Both the position numbers and the translations under genes were made by a program. Shown piece by piece: positions 1 to 9,591 of a DNA stretch of 64,000 bases (position 1 is the first letter of the stretch; the number at the start of each line of letters is the position of its first letter). This stretch comes from Colocasia esculenta (taxonomy: Eukaryota > Streptophyta > Magnoliopsida > Alismatales > Araceae), in the NCBI GenBank assembly GCA_014218235.1, contig CM024766.1:73769207-73833206 (forward strand). Direction: 5' to 3'. The notes under the pieces are model-generated. The model was not told the origin of the DNA. It worked only from the letters and a program-made list of their open reading frames with translations, and ran no database searches.

Positions 1-579
1 AATTAATGTTACCCTAGTGTCATACTCAGACGTGTGCGCTCCCACAGGGCGACACTGAAAAACTATAACGAAAATGAAATCTGAAAACACCATAATTTCC
101 AAAAAAATGTGGAGATATCATAAATGTAAATATCTAAATTTTTCGACATTCGGATTTTGAGATTAAGTCGACGCGACTATTTTCCGGGTGATTTTTTTTA
201 CCTACTGTAAAATAAATTCTAAAAATTAAACTAAAATCACCATAATTTGTAAAACCATCATATTTGTCTATGGTTGAAATTTTAGTACAAACGGACTTTG
301 TTTGGACATGTTTACATCAAGTCTAATGGACCAGTTGAATTATGGAGTATTTAAGATAACCAATTTTTGTGTTTATTTGAGTGCTTACGTGTGAAGCCTT
401 GAGGAGGCCAACACACATTAGGATAAGGATGAAACATGAGTTAAACCTCTTACACGTGAGGATTGAGGTGTAAGGGAGTAAGAGGAAGCATGAACCAAGT
501 GTAAGCAGTAAAAACCCAATGGGTTTTACTGTTACACCTGTGCGTGAACGTGTTCCTTTGCATGGGAACTTGTCTTGGC

Positions 580-586
580 TATAAAA
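580..586 (+). promoter_or_regulatory. TATA box of G 5' LTR
   Basis: TATAAAA lies in GGCTATAAAAACC, and the same heptamer is kept in the 3' LTR at 46379-46385. It probably sets the start of the genomic RNA, so the palindrome array at 1455-1631 would lie downstream of it, in transcribed LTR sequence. Confidence 0.6.
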
Positions 587-1454
587 ACCATTCCCCTCCC
601 TTCATACGTACCTTTTCCACACCTTTTGTACCTGCCCCTGTTCTTGTTTCACATACTCCTTACTGCTAGAAGTGTTGCTGGAGGAGCTGCTGGAGTTCCT
701 GGCTTCATAGCTACTATAACTATTTCGGTTTCTACTCTTGTGGCAACTATAACTACTTCTACCTTAGAGTCAACTTGCTGTTGAAGTTACTGTCGTGGCT
801 AGCAAACCATCAACTTGGGTGGAAGTTCTTTCTCTACTGGGTTAGACTCTTTTGAAAAGAGTACGTGAGAGCTCAATTGCTTAGTAAGGTAGGATTCATC
901 TCCCTCTGGTTCAGTTCTGTCCTCCTTATGTGACAAGGAATTCTTAATGAACGGATAAGTTGTTACACTTGTGATTCTCTGTTTTCCTTCCAGTCATGGT
1001 AGAATAATTCTTGTTTGGAGAGGAACAACTTTGTTCGATTTTAGAAATCGATTCCTATCTTCTTCCTCCACCCTTGATTCATGTTCATGATATAGAGTTT
1101 GTTAGAAGTCTAAATATCCTTAGAACAGTGTGAGGATTTTTGTTTAGATGGTTGATACTTCATGTCTTGATTTAAATCCATGAAACACTTTGAGATTTAT
1201 TGTTTATCTTGTAGGAATCTTCCAACAAACCATTGCTATCAAGACCATACTTCCAGGACTACACTATGTTTAGTTCTAGCTAGACAAGTTTGAGTTCAAA
1301 CCTCTTGTTCCATCTTGCTTGTTTAGTTTATAAACCACTGTGAGAACTACAATTAGACTTTTCTATTAGATATAAATCATGCCTTTATTCATAGGTTCCA
1401 TAGTTAGAGTGTTTAGAGTGGATTCAAAGCTCTTTTTGAAAGGAAAATTGACGG

Positions 1455-1631
1455 CTGTCGACAGGCAGACCCTAGCTGTCGACAGGTCAGTCTCCTAGAA
1501 CTTCAACACATCTGGGACTGTGGCTAGCTGTCGATAGCCATATTGTAGCTATCGACAGGTAGACACAAAACCAGCAAAATGGAGCTCTGGCTGTGGTTAT
1601 CTATTGACAGCCCCTTCCTGGCTGTCGACAA
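1455..1631 (+). repeat. CTGTCGACAG palindrome array in G 5' LTR
   Basis: There are six copies of a 10-bp palindrome or near-palindrome: 1455-1464 and 1476-1485 perfect, then 1528-1537, 1549-1558, 1601-1610 and 1622-1631 with one or more changes. The 3' LTR array (47256-47432) has five perfect copies and one variant, so the 5' copy appears more decayed. Confidence 0.85.
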
Positions 1632-2583
1632 CTACTGTCCTGTTTTGCATTTCAGCAACTTTTCATGGTAGAACTCTTGCTTAAACTTCATCATAATAGC
1701 CTAGCAAGTTACCCCCTTAATTAATTTGGTATCTACTTTCATTCTACTGTAAAGATTACCTACTTGGTGTACCTTACTCACCCTTGAATTATCCTTGAAG
1801 TTGTCAACTACGAATGGTACTCCATTAAGTCTATTCTCCTGTATTCGGTAACCAAGTTCACAAAACCTGATCACCTGAGAGTTCATATGCTTGAACACCT
1901 TATGAGATGTGAATAATGATGATGGCATTTATTGGGACCTTGAACCCCCTTGATTAATATGCCTGTGTAAATAGGGTTGGTCCAGTCCTGGGAGGAGCAC
2001 CCAAATTCATTTTCGGACCACGTGAAATGATAAAGGGCGTCGGGATGTCTGGCATTGCATCAAATACTTTTTGACTATGGTCATCATAATTCATGTACTA
2101 TGTAATTGTTAAGTGAGCTAATGTTTGAGCTATATACCTGAACATGCCTATGTTTTATAATCACTGTGTCGAGTTTACTGTTCTCGTATTTGATCATGTC
2201 TCTTTGATATCCGTTTTATCGTTGCCTTGACTATCGTGTAATCACCCTTGAATTATGGATTTGAATTCTACTGAGCTAGTTAGATCACTATTTCCTACTC
2301 TTTTTAGGTACCTCAGATGGGGGTGAAGTTTAAGGGCATGTGCGCTGAAGGAATGGACGTGTTAAGTCGAGCCATCTTTTATTGTTCTTTTTAAATAATA
2401 TGAGACAAGATGTATTGAGTAGAGTTTGTTTTTAATTTACTCCTCACTTAGTTGTTATGAGAAGCACTTGTATATTAAGACTTCCACATACCACGTTATG
2501 AATAGACAAATTAATATTACCTTTTGTGCCTATTTTCCGTCACTTTCGATAAATAGCCTTTTATTAAGACGTGACAGATAATT

Positions 2584-2595
2584 TGGTATCAGAGC
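2584..2595 (+). promoter_or_regulatory. Primer-binding site of G (initiator tRNA-Met)
   Basis: TGGTATCAGAGC lies seven bases after the LTR end and is complementary to the 3' end of plant initiator tRNA-Met. It primes minus-strand DNA synthesis. Confidence 0.93.
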
Positions 2596-2701
2596 ATTAG
2601 TTCGATAAACCAAGGGATAATCAGTGAGTTGGGGTAGAAATTGGGATTAGTTAGTATGATTTTGTAACCATATAAATGTTTAACTTGATATTTGTTTCAG
2701 T

Positions 2702-3049
2702 ATGGATATAAATGCCCAAGAGAGGATGGTAGCAACGCTAGAAATGCTACGACAGGATATAGAGCTATATGCTCAAGCCCAGCAAGAAGCCCATATACAA
2801 ATCAAGAAAGAAGTACTCAACTTGACCGCAGGCGCGTTCTTTGCCGGCAATCCTCGTGTTTCCCAGGACGTTATGGCTCAAGTCATGTGTAGGTTGGACA
2901 ATTTAAGGATGGGGCAAGATATGTTGCTCCATCAGTTTGAGGGTTATTGGGAAGCATTGATGGATGTAGCAAGGGAACTGTACCACGGAGTTGGAGGAGA
3001 ACAACAACAACCATCGGTGGAGTCTGTTATAGACCTGACCCAAATCTAG
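2702..3049 (+). CDS. Extra 115-aa ORF upstream of gag in G (ORF0)
   Basis: This is an open frame of 115 codons starting at ATG 2702, about 105 bp after the primer site and 300 bp before gag. The product is rich in Gln, Glu and Met with regularly spaced Leu, Ile and Val (residues about 8-50 and 60-100), which suggests helical or coiled-coil character. I see no zinc finger, signal peptide or membrane span. It has no stop, although gag and pol of the same element are broken. I do not recognise the family. The ATG is preceded by a pyrimidine-rich TTTGTTTCAG, which resembles a 3' splice site. It could instead be a detached N-terminal part of Gag, because Gag-type sequence follows in another frame. 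Confidence 0.5.
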   Translation: MDINAQERMVATLEMLRQDIELYAQAQQEAHIQIKKEVLNLTAGAFFAGNPRVSQDVMAQVMCRLDNLRMGQDMLLHQFEGYWEALMDVARELYHGVGGEQQQPSVESVIDLTQI

Positions 3050-3351
3050 GAAGGGATTTAGGCAGCTTGTCTTTTGTTAACCTCTCTTTTTGTCTAATGT
3101 TGAATGTGTATATAACCCCCATATGTATGAGGAATGAGAGGTTAGTGGAAGTATGTTTTGTAATGTGGAAAAGTTAGAAGGAGGAGACTGCAGTGGTTTA
3201 TGATAGTATGTTTGACGTAAATATTTGACTAGTGAATGGAAATAGTGTGTTATATGAATTTGAAATGTGTATATGATGAATGCAAGTTTGGGAAGATTGT
3301 GAAATTAATGTATGTCCTATTGAATGTTTCAGATACTTTCTTAATTTTGTC
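3050..3351 (+). other. Spacer between ORF0 and gag of G
   Basis: No gene is evident here. It ends with TGAATGTTTCAG about 20 bp before the gag ATG, again resembling a splice acceptor. Short ORFs on both strands look incidental. Confidence 0.4.
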
Positions 3352-4038
3352 ATGGATGGAGGTGACACTAACTGGAGGAAAATGGAAAGTACAATGCATG
3401 ACTTGACTCGGGTGATGAAATCAGTGGCTAGAAATAACACCATAACGAGACAAATCTATTCAAGGATTTTCAAAGCTTAGATCCTCCGAGATTTGCAGGA
3501 AGCACAGACCCAGATGAGGCCGAAAATTGGCTAAAAGACAATAAAAGGATATTCACAGTGATCAAATGCACTGAAGAAGAAAATATTCGGTTGGTGACTT
3601 TTCAGTTGGATCGAGATGCAAGAGCTTGGTGGGAAACAATAGAATCCACGTTAGAGGATCCAACCCAAATTAGTTGGGAAGAATTTGTGGAGTTGTTTAA
3701 TGATCAATACTTCTCTGAGGTAGTTCAAGAGAAGAATGAGAATGAATTTTCCGGTTTGAAACAACTAAGGATGTCGGAATCAGAGTATGAGGCTCAATTT
3801 GCCCGGTTGACAAAGTATGCCCCACATCTTGTATCCACAGAGAAATTGAAGGCTAAGAGATTTATGAATGGATTGCGTCCCAATTTTATTACGTAGCTAA
3901 CTCCTCACCTGATCACTACTTATTCAGAAATGGTTAAGAGAGCCTTCGCACTGGAAGCTGCAAATGAAGCTGTGGATAAGATTAGAGGGAAATCTGGAGA
4001 AGGATCTTCAGATCGAAAAAGGATGTATAAGTCAGGGA
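3352..4038 (+). pseudogene. gag: gag of G, N-terminal part, frameshifted and interrupted
   Basis: Gag is the structural capsid polyprotein of the element. The likely start is ATG 3352 (MDGGDTNW...). A frameshift near 3455 moves into the frame carrying LDPPRF, DPDEAENWL and the ARAWWETIE region that are typical of plant Ty3 retrotransposon Gag. The block from about 3455 to 3895 is otherwise open. A stop (TAG at about 3894) interrupts it, and readable Gag continues to the insertion of element A at 4039. The zinc-knuckle end lies 38 kb away at 41974-42215. The copy is broken by a frameshift, a nonsense codon and the insertion. Confidence 0.88.
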
Positions 4039-4246
4039 TGTTGAGCAACTACCCCTAAGAAATTTAAGAATTTTGTTCAATTAAAATATCTATTATTTTT
4101 TGCTATGACAAAACTCTTTAAAATAAACTTTCTAAAAAGAAAATATAGTAATTACATATCACAAAAATCATACAGATACATTTCAGGACTATTCCTCTAT
4201 CTCAAAATTTTTTCTAAGTCCACAGACTCTCTCTATGTCCTACTAA

Positions 4247-4628
4247 ATTCGACTGTTAGCTTCGACTATCAAATCCGACTCCTTTAGAATCGAAGTCAAT
4301 CAACCTTGAAAATTTTCTAAGTTCACAACTTTATACCTGATTCGATTGATGACCCCGACTGTTACAATCAAATGCCTTACAAAATCCAACTCTTGATTCG
4401 ACTGTCATCTTCGACTTCCACAGTCGAATGCTTCAGAAATTAATCTTAGTAATTCGACTACTGGAGTCGAATTGCCTTGTCTTCTCAGAAGTCGAATTAC
4501 ATTGCTATTTTCTTATTATAGTCGAATTGCCTTGTTTTCTTAGAAATTGAATTACCTTATTACTTCTTTACTGAAGTCGAATCACTCTCATCTCCTCAGT
4601 TGAATTGCATGTTCCTTTGGATTCGACT
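4247..4628 (+). repeat. ATTCGACT / AGTCGAAT inverted-motif array in A 5' LTR
   Basis: About a dozen copies of ATTCGACT and its reverse complement AGTCGAAT, perfect or with one change, are spread over 380 bp. Several are paired head to head, for example ATTCGACTACTGGAGTCGAAT around 4456. The 3' LTR copy spans 40111-40492. The array lies about 730 bp upstream of the TATA box. Confidence 0.85.
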
Positions 4629-5354
4629 TCACTGATTAACTCTGTACTTAAACTCTCTTCTGATCCTTCTTAGGCTAAACATCTAATGCAAGTTCATCTC
4701 CAATTTCTTTTCATACATCCTTTTAATGAACATTCAATATCTTATTGGTCATCAACCTGTCATTATTTTATTATTATTTCTCTAACAGGACATGACATAT
4801 TGTACTTAAAATATTCATCTAAATCCTGTGCAAATTATTTCTGAAATATTCTGAACTAAGCCTTATGGTCTTCATGTCTTTGATCCGGATTTTGCTGGAT
4901 TCATTATACACTATGCATTTATGAATTCTCAGGAGCATGACATCTGACAAGACTCACCTACCATTGACAGACCCATGCTTTACCTTTTTAGCCTAACTGT
5001 CTGTCTACTTTTTTCTGCATCCGAGGTTTCCATACCTCCTATGTACTTGTCTAATCCACCTACCTCAAAGGTATGGAGATACTCTTCTCTTTTCTCTTGT
5101 CCCTGTGCAGGCATTTATTGAAACACGATTTCAGCATGCCTCCCTCACAGCTCACTCCGAAAGGAAAAGAGCTTATCTTCTAGCTGAGAAAACTGCACCT
5201 CCTTCTGAAGATCTTGGAAAGAAGCAAAACTGAAAGACTTCTCGATAACAAACACTTCAAGACCCAAAGGATCCTAGGGATCTCTTCAAACGGACTTGTT
5301 GTAAACAGCCACAAACTCCAACGGCTACATTTCAAACGGCTATATTCTGAAGTG

Positions 5355-5362
5355 TATAAAAG
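5355..5362 (+). promoter_or_regulatory. TATA box of A 5' LTR
   Basis: TATAAAAG lies in GTGTATAAAAGGAGC and is conserved in the 3' LTR at 41220-41227. This is the likely core promoter of the element. Confidence 0.65.
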
Positions 5363-6111
5363 GAGCTCAAATTTGAAGAAGGAAGACACAACAACACCGC
5401 AACACAAGAAGCGCATACAAGCCTTTACACCTTCCTGTGAACTTCATTCAAATTCTTCCAAGTCCACACAAGCTTTCTGCAAGCAAAAGTCTGAGAGTTG
5501 CTCCTCTTAAGAAGCCATTCTCTGAAGCTCTCCTAGAAGAAGTCTTGTTTTGAGTGGCAATTGTATTTAATTACTTTCTTAGTCCACTCTTGTTGTTCAG
5601 ATAGGATTCATATCTCATTTCCGATCCTTTGAATCCTTCTGAAGTCTGTGTTTGTTCTCAGTATTGAGGTAAACACACAAGCTCTCTCTTTTGTTCTCTT
5701 GTGTAATTCCTGCAGAAGTCTGTTTCTGCATTGCCCCTCCTGTGTAGGGGAGGCCTTTGTAAAAGGCAGTTGTTGTACCCCTGTTTAGAGAAGACTTGTT
5801 TGGGAGCAAGTGGGTTTGTAATTCCTCTCAAGGGAGAGAGAAGGCCAATTTATTGGCAGATAGTGGAAATCTCAAGTGGTTGGCTTGAGGACTAGATGTA
5901 GGACTTCCATGTGGGAAGGGCTTAACCAAGATAAATCCCTGTGCATTCATTATGTGATTGTTTCCGCCTTGTCTACACTTGAATCACACATACCACACTA
6001 AGCTCTAACAATTTACTTAGTGTTGTGCAATTTCAGAAGCAAATTTTAAAAGGGAAGAAGTCCTATTCACCCCCCTCTAGGACATTCTTAGTGCCATTTC
6101 GATCCTACAAG

Positions 6112-6123
6112 TGGTATCAGAGC
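6112..6123 (+). promoter_or_regulatory. Primer-binding site of A (initiator tRNA-Met)
   Basis: TGGTATCAGAGC begins two bases after the LTR end. Confidence 0.93.
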
Positions 6124-6161
6124 GAGGTCTTCTCAGAAGAATCCAAGAGATTTGAGAAGAA

Positions 6162-6418
6162 ATGGCATCCGAAGCTCACAAATATGAAGGCCAATCTATC
6201 ACAAGGCCACCATTCGTTGATGGTGAAGATTACCAATATTGGAAGATGCGAATGGAGTGCTTCATCAGAGGTACTGACTTCGACTTATGGCAGGTAATAG
6301 AACAAGGTGACTATAAAATCATTGGTGAAGCTTCTTCCTCTGGACTTTCCATTGCAGATCAAAGAAATATATATGTCTTTAAATTACAAGGCAAAAAATT
6401 ATCTTTGCTGTGCTTTGT
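6162..6418 (+). pseudogene. gag: gag of A, N-terminal fragment
   Basis: It starts at ATG 6162. The sequence RPPFVDGEDYQYWKMRMECF is nearly identical to the intact Gag of element D and is the N-terminal block of copia Gag. A frameshift near 6370 moves the conserved LNYKAKNYLCCAL block to another frame. The fragment ends at about 6418, where the truncated 5' LTR of B begins. Comparison with D shows that roughly 17 codons are missing between here and the resumption at 17944, so DNA was lost at the B insertion. Confidence 0.88.
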
Positions 6419-7243
6419 GAGTGAAGGAGAGCTCTGAAGAAGGAGTTGGAGCACTTCTCAAAGGAGCAGATCCAGCAGAAGCAAGCAATTGAAGATAATT
6501 TCTGGTGATTCAGAGGCCATTAGAGCAGAGCATCGTCAAGTGATTAAGGGCATCACCTAGTTTCTTCAATTCAACCTTCTGCAAGGAATCTTCATCGAAG
6601 AACACAAATACTGTATCTATTTCTCACAATTCTGAAGTTGTTCTTCTGATTCATCCATGAGATTTGTGCATGAAGTGTTGCACAAGTTTCTGTGAATGAA
6701 TTTGCCTTGGATCAGATCATTGCTAGAGGATCTGATTTATGTTGGTCTAGATCTAGCTTGTGTTTTGTGAGCCATTGAGCTCAGTTTTGGTGAGTTGAAC
6801 ACTCAGTGTGTGTTTGAGCAAGTGTGCTCAGTTTTTGGAGCGGTTGTGCTCTGGAATTTGTGTGTGAGTTGTCTAACTCAAGTGTGTGGGAGTCGTTGTG
6901 CTCCAGTGTGAGTTGTACTCAAATTTTGAGTAGTGTGTCCTCACTGTGTGAGGGGTGGACGTAGGGATCACAGGTGTGATTTTCGAACCACCTAAAAATC
7001 CTATGTGTAATGGTTTGAATTGTTGATCTGTGCTAGATGATTGCATAGGATTGTGGTTTCACACTAATTGCCTACTTGTCTCACACCTCCTCTTACACAC
7101 TCACACTTCAGATCTGAAAATTGTTTTTGTGATTAGATCTCTGAGTCAAAGTAGTTTTAATTTATTTAAGCTTCTACAAGAATTGGCATAGATCTATTCA
7201 ACCCCCCTTCTAGATCTGTTTCATCTAATTACTCGATCCTACA
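6419..7243 (+). repeat. Truncated 5' LTR of B
   Basis: It corresponds to 17119-17943 of the 3' LTR, so the first ~667 bp, including TATA box and palindrome array, are missing. The junction with gag of A (TTGTGAGTGAAGG) falls at a short shared GAGT, consistent with a deletion at microhomology. Confidence 0.9.
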
Positions 7244-7245
7244 AT

Positions 7246-7257
7246 TGGTATCAGAGC
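7246..7257 (+). promoter_or_regulatory. Primer-binding site of B (initiator tRNA-Met)
   Basis: TGGTATCAGAGC lies two bases after the LTR end CGATCCTACA. Confidence 0.93.
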
Positions 7258-7361
7258 GGGTTCACAATTGTTCTGATTTGATTTGAGTGTTTTTGTCTGA
7301 TCTTTGTGTGACACTTGCTTGAATTGGTTGATTTTTTGGTTAATGCTTTGCTTCCTACTTA

Positions 7362-9577
7362 ATTGATTCTCGAGGTTTTGTTGCTGAAGGTCATTCCATT
7401 AATAGGCCACCATTTTTCAATGGGTCTGATTACTCTTATTGGAAAAATCACATGCAAGTTTTTCTTAGGGCTCAAAACTATGAAATCGGGAAGGTAGTTG
7501 AAGTGGGACCTTATGAAAATCAAGGAGATGAAGAGCGTTGGGCTAGAGAACAAATTAGGAGGGACACTCTTAACTATAGTGCCATGAACATGCTTCAGTG
7601 TACAGTCCACCCTAAAGAATATTCAAGAATATCCATGTGTAAATCTGCTAAAGAGATGTGGGATAAACTTGAATTAATGTATGAGGGAACATCTCAAGTT
7701 AGGGAAACCAAAGCAAACATACTTGTTTCTGAATATAAATTGTTTATGATGAAATCTGATGAATCAATTTCTGAAATATTTGCTAGGTTTATGACAATTG
7801 TCAATGGACTAAAGGCACTAGGTAAAGAGTACACTGATGCTGATTTGGTAAGAAAGATTTTGCACTCTCTATCATCTATCTGGCATACTAAGGCCACTGT
7901 GATTGAAGATTCTAAGGATTTATCCAAAGTCTCTTTGGATGAACTCATAGGATCTTTAATGACATATGAAATAAATTTGAAAAGAAATGAAGAACATATG
8001 CTTAAAGCCAAACCAGTAGCACTTAAAGCCTCATCAAGTAACAAAGAGAAAAGTCAAGAGAAATCAAGTTCTGAAGAGTCTGAGTCCAATGAGGATGAAC
8101 TTGCCCTCATGACTAGGCAATTCAAAAAAATTTAAAATCAAGAAAAGGGAAATTTACTGAAAAGAAGAAATTCTCTTCTGGCAAAAGGAATATTTTTTCT
8201 GCTTCAAATGTCAATTCCAGTAGAAATCAAAAAACTGATGAGATTATTATTTGCTACAGGTGCAACAAGGCAGGACATATGAAAGGGGAATGTCCTGAAA
8301 ATAAAAAGGACAAGTACAAAAAGAACGACAAATTGGAGAAGCCTAAAGCTATGGTAGCAACTTGGTCAGATGATGACCAAAGTGAGGATGAAGAAGAAAA
8401 GTCCTCAAGTTTAGGGAATGAGGAGCTATGTTTTATGGCCAATAGCAGCGATGGAAAGGTAAGTACTTCCTTTGAACAATACACTATTGAAGATTGGCAA
8501 GATGCATATGCTGGGTTGGTTGAAAAGTTTTCTGAAATAAGAAGGGAAAACAAACATTTGAAAAAGAAATTTGAAAATGTCATGCATGATACTTCATTGA
8601 ATAGAAGAATTTCTGAACTTGAAAATGAAGTATATGAACTCAATGAAGAAAAGGAAGAACTTTTGAACGAAATTGATGAACTGAAAATTGCATCTCAAAA
8701 GGCCAATAATGACTTTGAGAAACTTTCTGAAAAAATGGAATTGCAACAAAGGGAAAAGCAACTAGATATTGATGAAATCCAGAAACTTAAGAATTTGTTG
8801 GAAGAGAAGGTATAAGTAATTGAAACCTTCACAAAAGGAAAAGAAAATCATGATGCATTGTTAGAAGCAAGAATGAGATCTGAGAAACATGGACTAGGAT
8901 TCACCACACAAGAATCCTTGAAGAATAAATTTGGTGAAAAGAAAGAAAAATCTTCAAAAACTCCCCTGATAAAATTTGTGAAAAGTGCTAGTCCAGAAAA
9001 CAACAATAAACAAGTGTCAAATAATATATCTGAAATTTTTCAGAATCAGAACAAAAAGTATGTCTCTAACCAAAAGAAACAAAATAGGTCGACACCAGTC
9101 CAACACAGGTCGACATGTCCAACTCTGAAAATCAACAATCAGTTAGACAAAAAATCCAACAAAAATTTGAAAAATAATCAAAACACAAAAGGAAACTTTC
9201 ATGATAATTCTTGGAGATCCAAGACAACATATCAATCTGATTGGATCAACTCTTGGAATCAATGGTATCATAATCTTTATTGGTACCATTCACAATTCTT
9301 TTATCCAAACTTCCCAAAATACCAACAGAATCCTTGGTTTGAATTTCCATACGTGAATGATCATGCCCAATTGCATAACCTCCATGCTTATGAAAGAAAG
9401 AACACTAGTGTTTTCATTCTAAAAAGAAATGCTAAGTTAGTAAAAAGAGAAATCACTTCTGAAACAAATCAAATGCCAAAAACAACTCAAATATGGATTA
9501 GAAAATATCTATTGTCTCTGCTCAAACGCACTGATGGTCCCAACAATGTTTGGGTACCAAAATCTTCTCTTCTCTGA
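7362..9577 (+). pseudogene. gag: gag of B, start codon lost and one frameshift
   Basis: Gag capsid polyprotein of copia type. The expected start (7362) reads ATT; readable sequence continues with EGHSINRPPFF, then the conserved CKSAKEMWDKLELMYEGT block (about 7640-7690) and LIGSLMTYEI (about 7945). A run of seven A's near 8124 marks a frameshift. The second frame carries the zinc knuckle CYRCNKAGHMKGEC (about 8253-8294), an acidic stretch, a long coiled coil (about 8550-8810), one stop (about 8812), then a basic, Asn/Gln-rich tail ending in NVWVPK. The tail coding sequence contains two copies of the element's own GTCGAC motif (9088-9095, 9109-9115). I see no second CCHC knuckle, unlike in A, C and D. 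Confidence 0.88.
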
Positions 9578-9591
9578 TTTGATTGTTGCAG
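9554..9591 (+). other. GT...AG interval between gag and pol of B (38 nt)
   Basis: It begins GTACCAAAA after the Trp codon of NVW and ends TTGTTGCAG before the first pol codon. Gag stops inside it (TGA at 9575). Gag is in frame 2 and pol in frame 1; removing 38 nt (2 mod 3) would join them. Confidence 0.6.

Larger units (their letters stand above)
1..2576 (+). repeat. 5' LTR of G (first ~110 bp outside window)
   Basis: This aligns end to end with 45802-48377 with no net length change; the complete 3' copy is 2686 bp. It ends in GTGACA directly before the primer site. It holds a TATA box at 580-586 and a palindrome array at 1455-1631. The ORFs in it, for example at 575-784, look like chance frames and I do not call them genes. 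Confidence 0.93.
4039..6109 (+). repeat. 5' LTR of A
   Basis: 2071 bp, from TGTTGAGCAAC to CGATCCTACA, matching 39904-41973 with scattered substitutions. It contains the ATTCGACT/AGTCGAAT array and a TATA box. The small ORFs at 5214-5510 and 5615-5809 are also present as broken frames in the other LTR and are not called genes. Confidence 0.93.

Noticed and set aside
575..784. 69-aa ORF with a hydrophobic start in the G LTR
   Set aside because: It is not preserved as an open frame in the 3' LTR copy and starts at the TATA region.
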